64,000 nucleotides of DNA from Dyadobacter sp. LHD-138 (GCF_030929615.1 NZ_JAVFVU010000033.1:28303-92302); one strand, 5' to 3'. Positions 42,768 to 52,136 are shown, numbered from the stretch's first letter. Made by a program: numbers and translations. Notes: generated by a model not told the origin, from the letters alone.

Positions 42768-43400
42768 ATGAATAACCTGATAGAAACATTAAACTGGCGT
42801 TACGCTACAAAAAGAATGAATGGCAATAAAATTCCATCCGAAAAGCTGGATGTAATTCTGGAAGCCATCAAACTTTCCCCATCTTCGGCCGGCCTGCAAC
42901 CCTACACCGTCTTTGTTATTGAAGATCAGGAAGTAAAAGAAAAAATCCATAAAGTGGCCTATTCTCAGCCCCAGATTATCGAAGCTTCACATGTTTTGGT
43001 CTTTGCGGCTTACAATAAACTGACCTCTGAAAATGTATCCGATTACATGAATCTGATCGCCGATACGCGCAGCATACCCGTTGCGTCGCTTGACGGTTTC
43101 AAAAATTCAATCGGTGCGGGCTTGCTAAGTCGCAGCGAAGAAGTAAATGCACAGTGGGCTGCTCGCCAGGCGTACATTGCTTTGGGCCATGCGCTTGTCG
43201 CAGCGGCTTCTGAGCAGATTGACGCAACACCCATGGAAGGATTTGACGCAAAAGGCCTGGATGAAATTTTAGGCTTAAACGAAAAAGGGCTGAACAGTGT
43301 TGTGATCATGACGTTGGGCTATCGCGACAGTGAAAACGACCCGTTGGCCAGCGCCAAAAAAGTAAGAAAAACACATGAAGCGCTTTTTGTTACCATCTGA
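42768..43400 (+). CDS. NAD(P)H-dependent oxidoreductase, nitroreductase family
   Basis: 210 residues. FMN-binding nitroreductase features: NWRYATKRMNGNKIP at the N terminus, the SPSSAGLQPYTVFVI segment, AARQAYIALGHALVAAASEQIDATPMEGFD and the C-terminal VVIMTLGYRDSEND. Close in form to NfsB-like enzymes that reduce nitroaromatics or quinones. Divergent from an HxlR regulator and 41 bases upstream of a FrnE-like gene, so the three form a likely redox or electrophile response unit. Confidence 0.93.
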   Translation: MNNLIETLNWRYATKRMNGNKIPSEKLDVILEAIKLSPSSAGLQPYTVFVIEDQEVKEKIHKVAYSQPQIIEASHVLVFAAYNKLTSENVSDYMNLIADTRSIPVASLDGFKNSIGAGLLSRSEEVNAQWAARQAYIALGHALVAAASEQIDATPMEGFDAKGLDEILGLNEKGLNSVVIMTLGYRDSENDPLASAKKVRKTHEALFVTI

Positions 43401-43441
43401 TTTTGGATGGTAAACATGGCCAAAACTAAAACACAACAACA

Positions 43442-44146
43442 ATGAAAGTTGAAATATGGAGTGATGTGATGTGCCCCTGGTGTTATATAGGCAAACGCAA
43501 GTTTGAAAAAGCACTGGAACAATTTCCACAAAAAGACCGGATTGAAGTAGAATGGAAAAGTTTTCAGTTAAATCCCGACATGGAAACCGATCCGGATCGG
43601 AGCATTGTCGAATATCTGATTGAAGCAAAAGGCATTACGTCCGACCACGCCACGCAAATGCTCGACCATGTTACAAGCATTGCCGAGGAGGTAGGTCTGG
43701 AATATCATATGGATAAAACCGTACTGGCCAACTCCTTTGACAGTCACCGGTTTATTCAGTTTGCCAAGAAAAATAAACTGGGATCGGCAGCCGAAGAAGC
43801 CTTGTTCCACGCTTATTTCACCGAAGGGAAAAACACGGCGGATCACGACGTTTTAGCCGACCTTGGAACAAAAATTGGCCTGGAAGCGACGGATGTAAAA
43901 AATGTGTTAACCAGTAACCAGTTTGCGGAAGATGTACGTAAGGATGTTTACGAAGCACAGCAGGTTGGCGCCAGAGGTGTTCCCTTTTTCGTACTCGACA
44001 GAAAATATGCGGTTTCGGGCGCGCAACAGACCGAAACATTTTTGGGCGCTTTGCAAAAATCATTTCAGGAATGGGAAAAGGAAAACCCAGCTCCTCTGTT
44101 GACCTACGCCGAAGGAGATAGCTGCACCACCGACGGGAACTGTTAA
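43442..44146 (+). CDS. DsbA family oxidoreductase, FrnE-like
   Basis: 234 residues without a signal peptide. The redox motif is C11-P-W-C14 (SDVMCPWCYIGKRKFE), followed by the helical insertion and GVPFFVLDRKYAVSGAQ with the cis-proline. These are marks of cytoplasmic FrnE-type thiol oxidoreductases, linked in other bacteria to oxidative stress tolerance. Near the C terminus a CTTDGNC pair is a second possible redox pair. A strong terminator follows. Confidence 0.93.
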   Translation: MKVEIWSDVMCPWCYIGKRKFEKALEQFPQKDRIEVEWKSFQLNPDMETDPDRSIVEYLIEAKGITSDHATQMLDHVTSIAEEVGLEYHMDKTVLANSFDSHRFIQFAKKNKLGSAAEEALFHAYFTEGKNTADHDVLADLGTKIGLEATDVKNVLTSNQFAEDVRKDVYEAQQVGARGVPFFVLDRKYAVSGAQQTETFLGALQKSFQEWEKENPAPLLTYAEGDSCTTDGNC

Positions 44147-44173
44147 AACAGCTTTCAGACCAACATAAAACCC

Positions 44174-44214
44174 AAAGCCCGGGCCCTTGCATTTTGTGCA
44201 AGACCCGGGCTTTT
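44174..44214 (+). terminator. Rho-independent terminator after the FrnE-like gene
   Basis: Outer arms AAAGCCCGGG (44174-44183) and CCCGGGCTTT (44204-44213) pair perfectly, with an inner CTTGCA/TGCAAG stem. It separates the oxidoreductase unit from the channel gene. Confidence 0.8.
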
Positions 44215-44249
44215 ACTACATTGCCGGCTTACATCTCAATTGTAGTGTC

Positions 44250-45071
44250 ATGGCCATAGATCGTAATTCGTTACGGGGACAACTTTTTATTATCATTTTT
44301 GGAGCAAATACAAGAAAAGGACGATTGTTTGACGTCGTCCTGCTTTGGTTTATTTTGCTTAGTATCCTGGTTGTCTGCCTGGAAAGTGTCCCTAAAATCA
44401 GAGCCAGTTATGAATCCATTTTTTTCTATCTTGAAACCTTCTTCACCATCGCATTCACGATAGAATATTTTCTAAGAGTTTACAGTCATCCCAAGCCATT
44501 AAAATATCTATTGAGTTTTTACGGTATCATCGATCTTCTCTCGATTATTCCGTTTTACCTTACCTATTTCATGCCGTCGGGGCATTATCTGATCACGATA
44601 CGAATTTTAAGACTTTTACGTGTTTTCAGAATTCTCAAATTAAGCAGTTTCGTCCATCACGCGCAGGTTCTAAAAACCGCCATAGCGGCCAGTTTGCAAA
44701 AAATCACGGTGTTCATGCTCTTTATTCTGGCCCTGGTTTTAATCATAGGCACGGTTATGTATGTAGTAGAGGGGGAAGAAAATGGTTTTACAAGCATCCC
44801 ACAAAGCATTTATTGGGCAATTGTAACGATAACCACCGTAGGTTATGGCGATCTTACCCCGCAAACACCGCTTGGTCAGGTCATTTCTTCGCTGGTGATG
44901 ATCATGGGATATGCAATTATTGCAGTCCCGACAGGGATTGTGACGGTGGAAATGTCAAGATCCCAGCCGCTTCCCAGGAAAAGTGATCTTACGGAATGCT
45001 TGTCTTGCGGAAAAAGAATGCCCTTGAATGCAAATTTTTGCAGCAATTGCGGCCATTCCCTCAAGGAATAA
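44250..45071 (+). CDS. Voltage-gated-type potassium channel with C-terminal zinc ribbon
   Basis: 273 residues from the ATG at 44250; the longer frame from 44187 would start inside the terminator. Six membrane segments: S4 has the regular arginines of a voltage sensor (TIRILRLLRVFRILKLSSF), and the pore has the K+ filter TTVGYGDLTP between S5 and S6. The last 25 residues are a zinc ribbon, CLSCGKRMPLNANFCSNCG, with two CxxC knuckles in the cytoplasm. Selectivity for K+ is inferred from the filter. A single-gene unit. Confidence 0.93.
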   Translation: MAIDRNSLRGQLFIIIFGANTRKGRLFDVVLLWFILLSILVVCLESVPKIRASYESIFFYLETFFTIAFTIEYFLRVYSHPKPLKYLLSFYGIIDLLSIIPFYLTYFMPSGHYLITIRILRLLRVFRILKLSSFVHHAQVLKTAIAASLQKITVFMLFILALVLIIGTVMYVVEGEENGFTSIPQSIYWAIVTITTVGYGDLTPQTPLGQVISSLVMIMGYAIIAVPTGIVTVEMSRSQPLPRKSDLTECLSCGKRMPLNANFCSNCGHSLKE

Positions 45072-45121
45072 AGTTTCATTTGCGTATCTGATAAAAACCT
45101 GAACATCCCGAACTTAACTGT

Positions 45122-47695
45122 ATGCGCTTTTTCCTTTTTTCCTTTCTGTTTTGTTTCATCGTTTCGTTATCACAAGCGGGAGGGATAAAAGGCCGTATTG
45201 CCAATCAAAAAGGAGAAGCTTTGCCCTATGCGGGAATCTTAGTCAAAGGCACGGGCGAAGGCACCATTGCCAATGAGGAAGGATTGTATGAGTTCAGTTT
45301 ACCGGCTGGTTCTTATGAAGTTATCTTTCAATATCTTGGTTTTAAAACATTGACCCAAAACGTTGTCGTCGGCAATGATTTTAAGGAGTTAAACATTACC
45401 CTCGAAGAGCAGGCACTTAATCTGGAAGAAGTTAAAGTCGACAACAAACGGGAAGATCCTGCCTACACCATCATGCGGAAAGCCATTTCCAAGGCGCGTT
45501 TTCACCAGTTACAAGTCCGGTCTTACACGGCGAAAGTCTATTCAAGAAGCACCGCTTTGCCTACAAAAATCCCTTATCTCGTGGAACGGCGGTTGAAAAA
45601 AGAAGGTGTTCAGGAAGGAAAAGCCATTATCAATGAAAGTGTTGCCGAAATTCAGTACCGTCGGCCAAACAGTTTCAAACAGCATATTATTTCGACCCGC
45701 AATAGTTTGGACAATAGTATTCCTTCGCCCAATGAATACATTTTAGCCAGCCTATACAGCCCTGAAATTGCAGGCACCATTTCCCCACTTTCGCCTAAAT
45801 CTTTTGCTTATTACAAGTTTGAGTACGAAGGTTACTTCGAGGATCGTGGGCAGATCATTAACAAAATCAAAGTGATCCCGAAAGCCTATGGCGAAGGCAT
45901 TTTCCGCGGCAGCTTGTACATCATCGACGAGCGCTGGGCCATTCATAGCTATGACCTCGAAACGACAACGAGCGGGCTCGATATTTCTGCCAAACAGCTC
46001 TTCAATCCTGTTCAAAATATCTGGTTACCCGTTAATCAGCAGTTCAGGATCAAGGGAAGTTATCTGGGGTTTGCCGGTGAATTCAAATACCTGGTTTCGC
46101 TTACGTATCAGAAGATGGATATCGATCCGGGTTTAAAAGAAGAGATTGTCGTGCACGATCCCAAAGTCGACGCCGAGGAATCGGAAAAAATCAGAAAGAA
46201 AAATCTGGAAAAAATGATTCGTGACCAGAAGGAATTTTCGACCAAAAACCTGAAAAAATTCACCAAAGAATATGAAAAGGAATTAAAAAAAGAACGCAAA
46301 AAGAACGGTGAAAATACAAGGGTCGTCCGCGAAGATTCCATTGTTATTGATTCCATGGCAAACAAAAGGGACACGGTTTATTGGGAAAATCTTCGTCCTA
46401 TTCCACTGACCAACTCAGAGGTCCAGAGTTATGCCATGCAGGACAGCATTAAAGTCGTTAAGGATGCAGCAAAAGAAAAGAGCCGGCCCGATTCTGCTTA
46501 CTTTAAAGGATATCACCTGCTGATCGGCAATACGTACCATTTCAAAAAACAAAATTCATTACACATCGAAAGTCCGCTCCTGGCTTTTTATTACAACACC
46601 GTGGAAGGTTATGCCCTTAACCTGGCTGCGGAATATCAGAAGAGATGGGGAAAATCAAGTTATTTCAATATTCGTCCTTATGCGCGGTACACCTTCGGCC
46701 GCAACCGCTTCAATGGAAATTTACAGGCAAATATTGGCAATAAAAGATCCAACCTGCTGCTCACAGGCGGAGAAATGGTTAATCAGATTAACCGGGACAA
46801 CCCGATAGCGCCTTTTGGCAATACGATTTCAACCCTGATTTTTGAACGTAACCGCGCGAAATTATACCAATCGAAGTTCTTGAAAGCGGAATATTCCTTC
46901 CGTAATATTTTTGACATACTCAGCATTAACTCCAGTCTGGAATATGAAAAACGACAGGAATTGTTTGATATGGAAAACCTGAAATCGTACGTCAACTGGT
47001 CAAACAGAACATTTTCCCCCAACCGTCCGCTTAATGACGAACTTGAAAACACAGGCTTCCCGAACCATGATGCCCTGATTTTCCAGTTTAGCGCGGATAT
47101 CCGTCCTTGGAGAAGATATCTGGTCAGGAACGGCGAAAAACGATATTTACAAAGTACAAAACCGGCACTTAGTGTTCTTTATAAGAGCGGACTGCCTTTT
47201 GCAGGTGATGTGGATTATAAGTTCCTTCAGGGCGGGATACGTCAGTCGATTGATTTAGGTCCCAGAAACACAATACGTTATTCGGTTAAGGGAGGGGGAT
47301 TTTTGAGTAAAAAAGAGCTTTATTTCCCCGACTTCCGTCATTTCCTCGGGAACGAATCTTTTTTCAGAATGGGAGACCCGCTGGCACAGTTCCGCAGCCT
47401 GCCTTATTATGCGCACAGCACCCGATCCTGGTTTATCGAAGGCCACGCCTTATGGTCCATGCAACGCTTTTTGGTTACGCAATTACCCGTATTTCGCTTA
47501 TCTGGGCTCAAAGAAACAGTACAGGTCCATTACTTGTTCTCCCCAACCTCCCGCCATTATTCGGAAATCGTATATGGACTGGATGATATTCTGCGTTTCT
47601 TCAGAGTGGAGACGGTTGCCCAGTTTGACGGCTCAAAATTACACAAGGTTGAATTCCGAATCGGTACTACGTTCAGATTATCCGATTTGCGATAA
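45122..47695 (+). CDS. Outer-membrane protein with carboxypeptidase-regulatory-like domain and DUF5686-type barrel
   Basis: 857 residues, signal peptide MRFFLFSFLFCFIVSLSQA. Residues about 20-110 form a carboxypeptidase-regulatory-like domain (IKGRIANQKGEALPYAGILV). The middle contains the DUF5686-type region with a charged coil (EESEKIRKKNLEKMIRDQK), and the C-terminal half alternates hydrophobic strands of an outer-membrane barrel ending ...EFRIGTTFRLSDLR. No TonB box or plug was recognised. Function unknown; family common in Bacteroidota. Converges with an M1 peptidase. Confidence 0.88.
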   Translation: MRFFLFSFLFCFIVSLSQAGGIKGRIANQKGEALPYAGILVKGTGEGTIANEEGLYEFSLPAGSYEVIFQYLGFKTLTQNVVVGNDFKELNITLEEQALNLEEVKVDNKREDPAYTIMRKAISKARFHQLQVRSYTAKVYSRSTALPTKIPYLVERRLKKEGVQEGKAIINESVAEIQYRRPNSFKQHIISTRNSLDNSIPSPNEYILASLYSPEIAGTISPLSPKSFAYYKFEYEGYFEDRGQIINKIKVIPKAYGEGIFRGSLYIIDERWAIHSYDLETTTSGLDISAKQLFNPVQNIWLPVNQQFRIKGSYLGFAGEFKYLVSLTYQKMDIDPGLKEEIVVHDPKVDAEESEKIRKKNLEKMIRDQKEFSTKNLKKFTKEYEKELKKERKKNGENTRVVREDSIVIDSMANKRDTVYWENLRPIPLTNSEVQSYAMQDSIKVVKDAAKEKSRPDSAYFKGYHLLIGNTYHFKKQNSLHIESPLLAFYYNTVEGYALNLAAEYQKRWGKSSYFNIRPYARYTFGRNRFNGNLQANIGNKRSNLLLTGGEMVNQINRDNPIAPFGNTISTLIFERNRAKLYQSKFLKAEYSFRNIFDILSINSSLEYEKRQELFDMENLKSYVNWSNRTFSPNRPLNDELENTGFPNHDALIFQFSADIRPWRRYLVRNGEKRYLQSTKPALSVLYKSGLPFAGDVDYKFLQGGIRQSIDLGPRNTIRYSVKGGGFLSKKELYFPDFRHFLGNESFFRMGDPLAQFRSLPYYAHSTRSWFIEGHALWSMQRFLVTQLPVFRLSGLKETVQVHYLFSPTSRHYSEIVYGLDDILRFFRVETVAQFDGSKLHKVEFRIGTTFRLSDLR

Positions 47696-47705
47696 CCTTT
47701 TAACA

Positions 47706-47748
47706 AAAAACCGGATAGCCTTCGTTGATTGAAAGTTATCCGGTTTTT
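47706..47748. terminator. Bidirectional terminator
   Basis: Arms AAAAACCGGATA (47706-47717) and TATCCGGTTTTT (47737-47748) pair perfectly, located between convergent stops at 47695 and 47766. Confidence 0.75.
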
Positions 47749-47765
47749 CAAATGATACTGTTTTG

Positions 47766-49616
47766 CTACTTCGTTCTCTCGCCTTTCATCCTTGGCAAAG
47801 TTTTAGGCAACGAAGGATACGTATTGTTTTCAAGATTGATGTCGGCCATGCGCTGGCTGGGATCAATCACGACGCGATCAATATCAGCCCGGTCAATTCT
47901 GAAAGTATATTCCGGATACGTCCATCCCCAGTCTGCCAGTAAAGTGGTTTTGGCATATATTTTTTCACTTTTCTCACCACGCATTATTTCTAACGGAATG
48001 TAAAAATTTTCCTGCGTTCCGTCCTTGTAGCTAACAACCACGTCCAGAGGCATAGGTATCTGCCCGATGCGTTCCAATACGATATCCGTTTTTCCTGCAT
48101 TTAAAACCACCTCCTTAATACCGTAATCAATCGTTTTGGTCGTTCCTATGAAATCCTCCCAGTACCAGTCCAACTCCAGGCCAGATTCTTTTTCCATGAT
48201 ACGTTTCAGATCCGTCGGGTTTGGGTGTTTGTATTTCCATTCATTGAAATAACGTTTCATACCCGTTTCCAGCTTATCCTTTCCGATAATATAACCAAGC
48301 TGGTTCAAAAACACAGCGCCTTTGGAATAACTCGCGATGCTGTAAGCCCGGTTGGTATTGTAATGGTCTGCATGGGTAGTCAACGGTTCTTCCAATCCTG
48401 ATTTCACCAGATTGCGGTAACTGTTGGTCGTACCGCGCTGAGGATCGAGTCTTGATTGAAACAATTCCGCCAAAACGATGTTCTGCGCATAGGTTGTGAA
48501 ACCCTCGTCCATCCACGAATATTTGGATTCATTCGTTCCCAGGATCATCTGAAACCAGCTATGAATCGATTCGTGCACCGCCACACTCAGCAAACCTGAC
48601 AAATTCTGACGACCTGTAATCAGCGTAGCCATCGGATACTCCATACCGCCGTCACCGCCCTGAATGATAGAATACTGCTTGTAAGGATAACGGCCAAATT
48701 TCTCGTTCATGATCTTGAACGCCTCCACTGCCAAAGGCTCCATTTCCTTCCAGACATTTGCCAGTGTATCCGTTTGGTAGAAAAAATGCAGGTCAAGATT
48801 GTCATCCACTTTCACCACGTCGTGCTTGTAATCACGGTCGGCAGCCCACATAAAATCATGTACTTCCGGCGCAATGAAATGCCAGGTAAGTTTTTCGCCG
48901 GCTTTATGTTTCACCTCTTTCTTACTATAACCATATCCGATCTTTTCAGGATTTTGCAAATAACCCGTCGCTGCCACAACGTAAGCATTGTCAAGTGTAA
49001 TTTTCACATCGAAATCACCCCAAACGCCATAAAATTCCCGCCCGATATACGGGTTGGAATGCCATCCCTCGTAATCATACTCACACAATTTCGGGTACCA
49101 CTGCGCCATCGAATAATCAATGCCCTCACTGTTATCACGACCCGTACGACGAATCTGGATGGGAACCTGCGCTTCAAATTCCATGTCGAAAGTATGCTGT
49201 GTTTTAGGCAGAATTTTCTCCGCGAGCGTAACTTCCAGAATTGTCCCCACCACTTCATACTGCAACGGTTTGCCGTTTTGTTTTAAAGAAAGGACTTTTT
49301 CGTAACCGATTTCACTCGGTGAAAGCTTCGAAATACGGTCTTTCATACGAGGATCCGGATCACTGATCGTCCTGGAACGAACATCCATCTGACTGCCCGG
49401 CTGAAATGCATTTAAATAGAGATGATAAAAAACCTTGGTCAGCGTATCCGGGGAATTATTACTGTAAACCAGTTTCTGTACGCCTTTATACTGATTTGTA
49501 GTAACATCAAAATCTACATTCATCTGATATTTGGCACGTTGCTGCCATCTGTCCGACTGAGCAAATGCGGCTGTACAACTCAAACCAGCCAATAAAACAA
49601 AAAGCAATCTATTCAT
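47766..49616 (-). CDS. M1 family metallopeptidase, secreted
   Basis: 616 residues with signal peptide MNRLLFVLLAGLSCTAAFAQ. Zinc motif HESIH followed 18 residues later by the third ligand in WMDEGFTTY, and a GGMEYPM segment in place of the GAMEN exopeptidase motif. The short length and lack of the C-terminal helical domain are typical of this Bacteroidota M1 branch. It probably trims peptides in the periplasm. A second, larger M1 enzyme is encoded at 60668. Confidence 0.95.
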   Translation of the reverse strand: MNRLLFVLLAGLSCTAAFAQSDRWQQRAKYQMNVDFDVTTNQYKGVQKLVYSNNSPDTLTKVFYHLYLNAFQPGSQMDVRSRTISDPDPRMKDRISKLSPSEIGYEKVLSLKQNGKPLQYEVVGTILEVTLAEKILPKTQHTFDMEFEAQVPIQIRRTGRDNSEGIDYSMAQWYPKLCEYDYEGWHSNPYIGREFYGVWGDFDVKITLDNAYVVAATGYLQNPEKIGYGYSKKEVKHKAGEKLTWHFIAPEVHDFMWAADRDYKHDVVKVDDNLDLHFFYQTDTLANVWKEMEPLAVEAFKIMNEKFGRYPYKQYSIIQGGDGGMEYPMATLITGRQNLSGLLSVAVHESIHSWFQMILGTNESKYSWMDEGFTTYAQNIVLAELFQSRLDPQRGTTNSYRNLVKSGLEEPLTTHADHYNTNRAYSIASYSKGAVFLNQLGYIIGKDKLETGMKRYFNEWKYKHPNPTDLKRIMEKESGLELDWYWEDFIGTTKTIDYGIKEVVLNAGKTDIVLERIGQIPMPLDVVVSYKDGTQENFYIPLEIMRGEKSEKIYAKTTLLADWGWTYPEYTFRIDRADIDRVVIDPSQRMADINLENNTYPSLPKTLPRMKGERTK

Positions 49617-49902
49617 TCGTAAAAACTAAAATTTCATTTAAAATATCCTGCAAATTAACCCAAATCAGCCAACTAGCCGAATAATCGCATTAATTACAAT
49701 TTAAAATCCTATCAATAATTAAAATATTTCAATTATTGATTGAATCAGATATCACTTGTCACTGATATGGTTAAAATAGGATAAATTTGGGTAGCAATCT
49801 CTACATAAAACATGCAAAATAACCTGATTCCGCCCCCATGCAGTTTGGCACATAATTAGTAAAATTTGATTATACTTTTAATCAACTAACTATTTGTCAA
49901 TT

Positions 49903-50067
49903 ATGCTTAGATGGACAGTAATATTTCTGATCGTAGCCATCATTGCCGGAGTACTTGGATTTGGTGGAATTGCAGCAGGTGCTGCCGGAATTGCTAAAAT
50001 ACTTTTTTTCGTCTTTTTAGTTTTATTCGTTTTAAGTCTGATCAGCCGTGGAATCGGGCGATCCTGA
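49903..50067 (+). CDS. DUF1328 family small membrane protein
   Basis: 54 residues, MLRWTVIFLIVAIIAGVLGF, then a glycine/alanine-rich GGIAAGAAGIAKI and a second hydrophobic segment ending RGIGRS. Length, two helices and the central glycine pattern match DUF1328 (YtjA-like) proteins, which are often stress induced and of unknown function. The ORF stops at TGA 50065-50067. An isolated gene before the convergent guaA. Confidence 0.85.
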   Translation: MLRWTVIFLIVAIIAGVLGFGGIAAGAAGIAKILFFVFLVLFVLSLISRGIGRS

Positions 50068-50090
50068 CGGACTTTTACATAGATCATGCT

Positions 50091-50128
50091 AAAAAGGAAA
50101 GCGGACTGTTCAGTCCGCTTTCCTTTTT
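50091..50128. terminator. Bidirectional terminator between DUF1328 and guaA genes
   Basis: Perfect 17-bp arms (AAAAAGGAAAGCGGACT, 50091-50107, and its complement at 50112-50128) with a four-base loop and A/T runs on both sides. Confidence 0.9.
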
Positions 50129-50149
50129 ATATCTACAAACTAAATGCTA

Positions 50150-51679
50150 TTATTCCCACTCGATCGTTGCTGGTGGTTTCGACGAAATATCATAAACGAC
50201 GCGGTTAACGCCTTTCACTTTGTTGATAATATCGTTTGAAACTTCGGCAAGGAAATCAAAAGGCAGATGCGCCCAGTCGGCGGTCATGCCATCAATGGAA
50301 GTAACTGCTCTCAACGCTACTACACTTTCGTAAGTACGCTCATCGCCCATTACCCCAACACTTTTAACAGGTAAAAGCATAACACCGGCCTGCCAAACTT
50401 CATGGTACAAGTTCCATTTCCGCAATCCGCCGATGAATATTGCATCAACTTCCTGTAAAATCGCTACTTTTTCAGGTGTAATATCACCCAAAATACGGAT
50501 CGCCAAACCAGGCCCCGGGAATGGGTGACGGCCTAAAATATTAGGATCGATACCCAAAGTTTTACCCACTGCACGTACTTCGTCTTTGAACAAAGTATTC
50601 AGCGGTTCAACCACTTTAAGTTTCATAAAATCAGGCAAACCACCTACGTTGTGGTGAGACTTGATCGTTGCAGACGGACCTTTCACCGAAACCGATTCGA
50701 TCACATCCGGGTAAATTGTTCCCTGACCCAGCCATTTAACGTCTTCAATTAAATGCGATTCCTGATCAAAAACATCGATAAATGCTTTACCGATCGCTTT
50801 TCTTTTTGCTTCCGGATCGGTCAAGCCGTCCAGTGCGCCATAGAAAAGGTCTTTTGCATCCACCCCTTTTATATTCAGACCCATATCACGGTACGAGTGA
50901 AGTACCTGATCGTATTCGTCTTTTCTTAACAAACCGTTATCTACAAAAATACAGAACAGATTCGCTCCGATGGCCTGATGAACCAATGTTGCCGCTACGG
51001 TAGAATCTACACCACCTGAAAGGGCCATCACCACACGGTCATCACCCAGTTTGGTACGAAGGTTATGGATTGTCTGTTCAACGAATGATTCAGAAGTCCA
51101 GTCCTGCTTGCAGCCACAAATATTGACTACGAAGTTATGCATCAGCTTCTTACCTTCAGTAGAGTGCGTAACTTCCGGGTGGAATTGAATACCGTACGTT
51201 AGCTCGCCTTCAAGTTTGTAGGCAGCCACTTTTACAGATTCCGTAGAAGCAATGATCCGGAAATTTTCAGGTATGCTGACAATCGTATCCCCGTGTGACA
51301 TCCAAACCTGAGACGTCGTCGAAAGTCCAGCAAGCAATGAAGAATCTTCATCGTCTATTTCCAAGCGAGCCCTTCCATACTCACGGTGCTGCGATGCTTT
51401 CACGTCACCGCCAAGCAATTGCGCCATAAGCTGAGCTCCGTAGCAAACGCCCAAAACAGGAACAATTTTCCTGAATTTTTCGAGATCAACATAAGGCGCA
51501 TTCTCGTCCCTCACGGAACAGGGGCTACCTGAAAGAATAACACCTTTGATATTCGGAGTAATCTCCGGGAAGTTATTGTATGGATGGATTTCACAATAAA
51601 CATTGAGTTCTCGAACCCGACGCGCAATTAATTGCGTGTACTGTGAGCCAAAATCTAGAATAAGAATCTGTTCAGTCAT
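50150..51679 (-). CDS. guaA: GMP synthase (glutamine-hydrolysing)
   Basis: 509 residues. N-terminal class I glutamine amidotransferase with nucleophile VLGVCYGAQ and the His-Glu pair in IQFHPEVTHS; then the ATP-pyrophosphatase P-loop ALSGGVDSTV and the C-terminal dimerisation domain ending PPATIEWE. Converts XMP to GMP in the cytosol using glutamine and ATP. A minus-strand TACCTTTG (51700-51707) stands 21 bases upstream of the ATG as a -7 element. Confidence 0.98.
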   Translation of the reverse strand: MTEQILILDFGSQYTQLIARRVRELNVYCEIHPYNNFPEITPNIKGVILSGSPCSVRDENAPYVDLEKFRKIVPVLGVCYGAQLMAQLLGGDVKASQHREYGRARLEIDDEDSSLLAGLSTTSQVWMSHGDTIVSIPENFRIIASTESVKVAAYKLEGELTYGIQFHPEVTHSTEGKKLMHNFVVNICGCKQDWTSESFVEQTIHNLRTKLGDDRVVMALSGGVDSTVAATLVHQAIGANLFCIFVDNGLLRKDEYDQVLHSYRDMGLNIKGVDAKDLFYGALDGLTDPEAKRKAIGKAFIDVFDQESHLIEDVKWLGQGTIYPDVIESVSVKGPSATIKSHHNVGGLPDFMKLKVVEPLNTLFKDEVRAVGKTLGIDPNILGRHPFPGPGLAIRILGDITPEKVAILQEVDAIFIGGLRKWNLYHEVWQAGVMLLPVKSVGVMGDERTYESVVALRAVTSIDGMTADWAHLPFDFLAEVSNDIINKVKGVNRVVYDISSKPPATIEWE

Positions 51680-51699
51680 AGAAAATGCGATATAAACCG

Positions 51700-51707
51700 C
51701 AAAGGTA
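51700..51707 (-). promoter_or_regulatory. Probable guaA promoter -7 element
   Basis: TACCTTTG on the minus strand, consensus TAnnTTTG, 21 bases before the guaA ATG; the leader would be only about 13 bases. No purine-type riboswitch fits in such a short leader. Confidence 0.45.
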
Positions 51708-51809
51708 AAGTTTTACTGTGAGAGAAAGAAAAATTTCAAAAAACAAATGAAATATTCCTCAACACTATGGCTTAGCAAAGAAAATACTTCATTATTTTAT
51801 TATTAAGTA

Positions 51810-51841
51810 TTGTAAATAAGTAACCCTTATCATTATATTTG
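51810..51841 (+). promoter_or_regulatory. Promoter of the cold shock gene
   Basis: TTG at 51810-51812 and TATATTTG at 51834-51841 are spaced by 21 bases, close to the Bacteroidota housekeeping pattern. The ATG of the cold shock gene lies 27 bases after the -7 element. Confidence 0.6.
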
Positions 51842-51868
51842 CTTCAAAAAATCCAATTTAATATTTTT

Positions 51869-52060
51869 ATGAATCAAGGAACAATTAAATTCTTTAATGA
51901 CGCAAAAGGTTACGGGTTTGTTAAAGACGCAGAAACAGGGCAAGATTATTTCGTACATATCTCAGGTCTTGTAGACGAAGTTCGCGAAAACGATGATGTT
52001 ACCTTTGATCTTCAGGAAGGTCGCAAAGGACTAAACGCCGTTAATGTTAAGCTTGCGTAA
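51869..52060 (+). CDS. cspA: Cold shock domain protein
   Basis: 63 residues from the ATG at 51869, giving MNQGTIKFFNDAKGYGFVKD; the 10-residue extension of the longer frame starts in the promoter region and is rejected. Both RNA-binding motifs are intact: RNP1 as KGYGFV and RNP2 as DYFVHIS. It binds single-stranded nucleic acid and acts as an RNA chaperone. The leader is short, unlike the long leaders of cold-induced E. coli csp genes. A perfect palindromic terminator follows. Confidence 0.95.
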   Translation: MNQGTIKFFNDAKGYGFVKDAETGQDYFVHISGLVDEVRENDDVTFDLQEGRKGLNAVNVKLA

Positions 52061-52071
52061 TCAGGACTTAA

Positions 52072-52121
52072 TATAAAGTAAAAGAGGATTTCCGATATCG
52101 GAAATCCTCTTTTACTTTATA
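52072..52121. terminator. Perfect 50-bp palindrome, bidirectional terminator
   Basis: The 25-base left half (TATAAAGTAAAAGAGGATTT then CCGAT) is exactly complementary to the right half, centred between 52096 and 52097 with no loop spacer. It lies between convergent stops of cspA (52060) and glyS (52137). Confidence 0.9.
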
Positions 52122-52136
52122 AAGCTATACGTTTTA

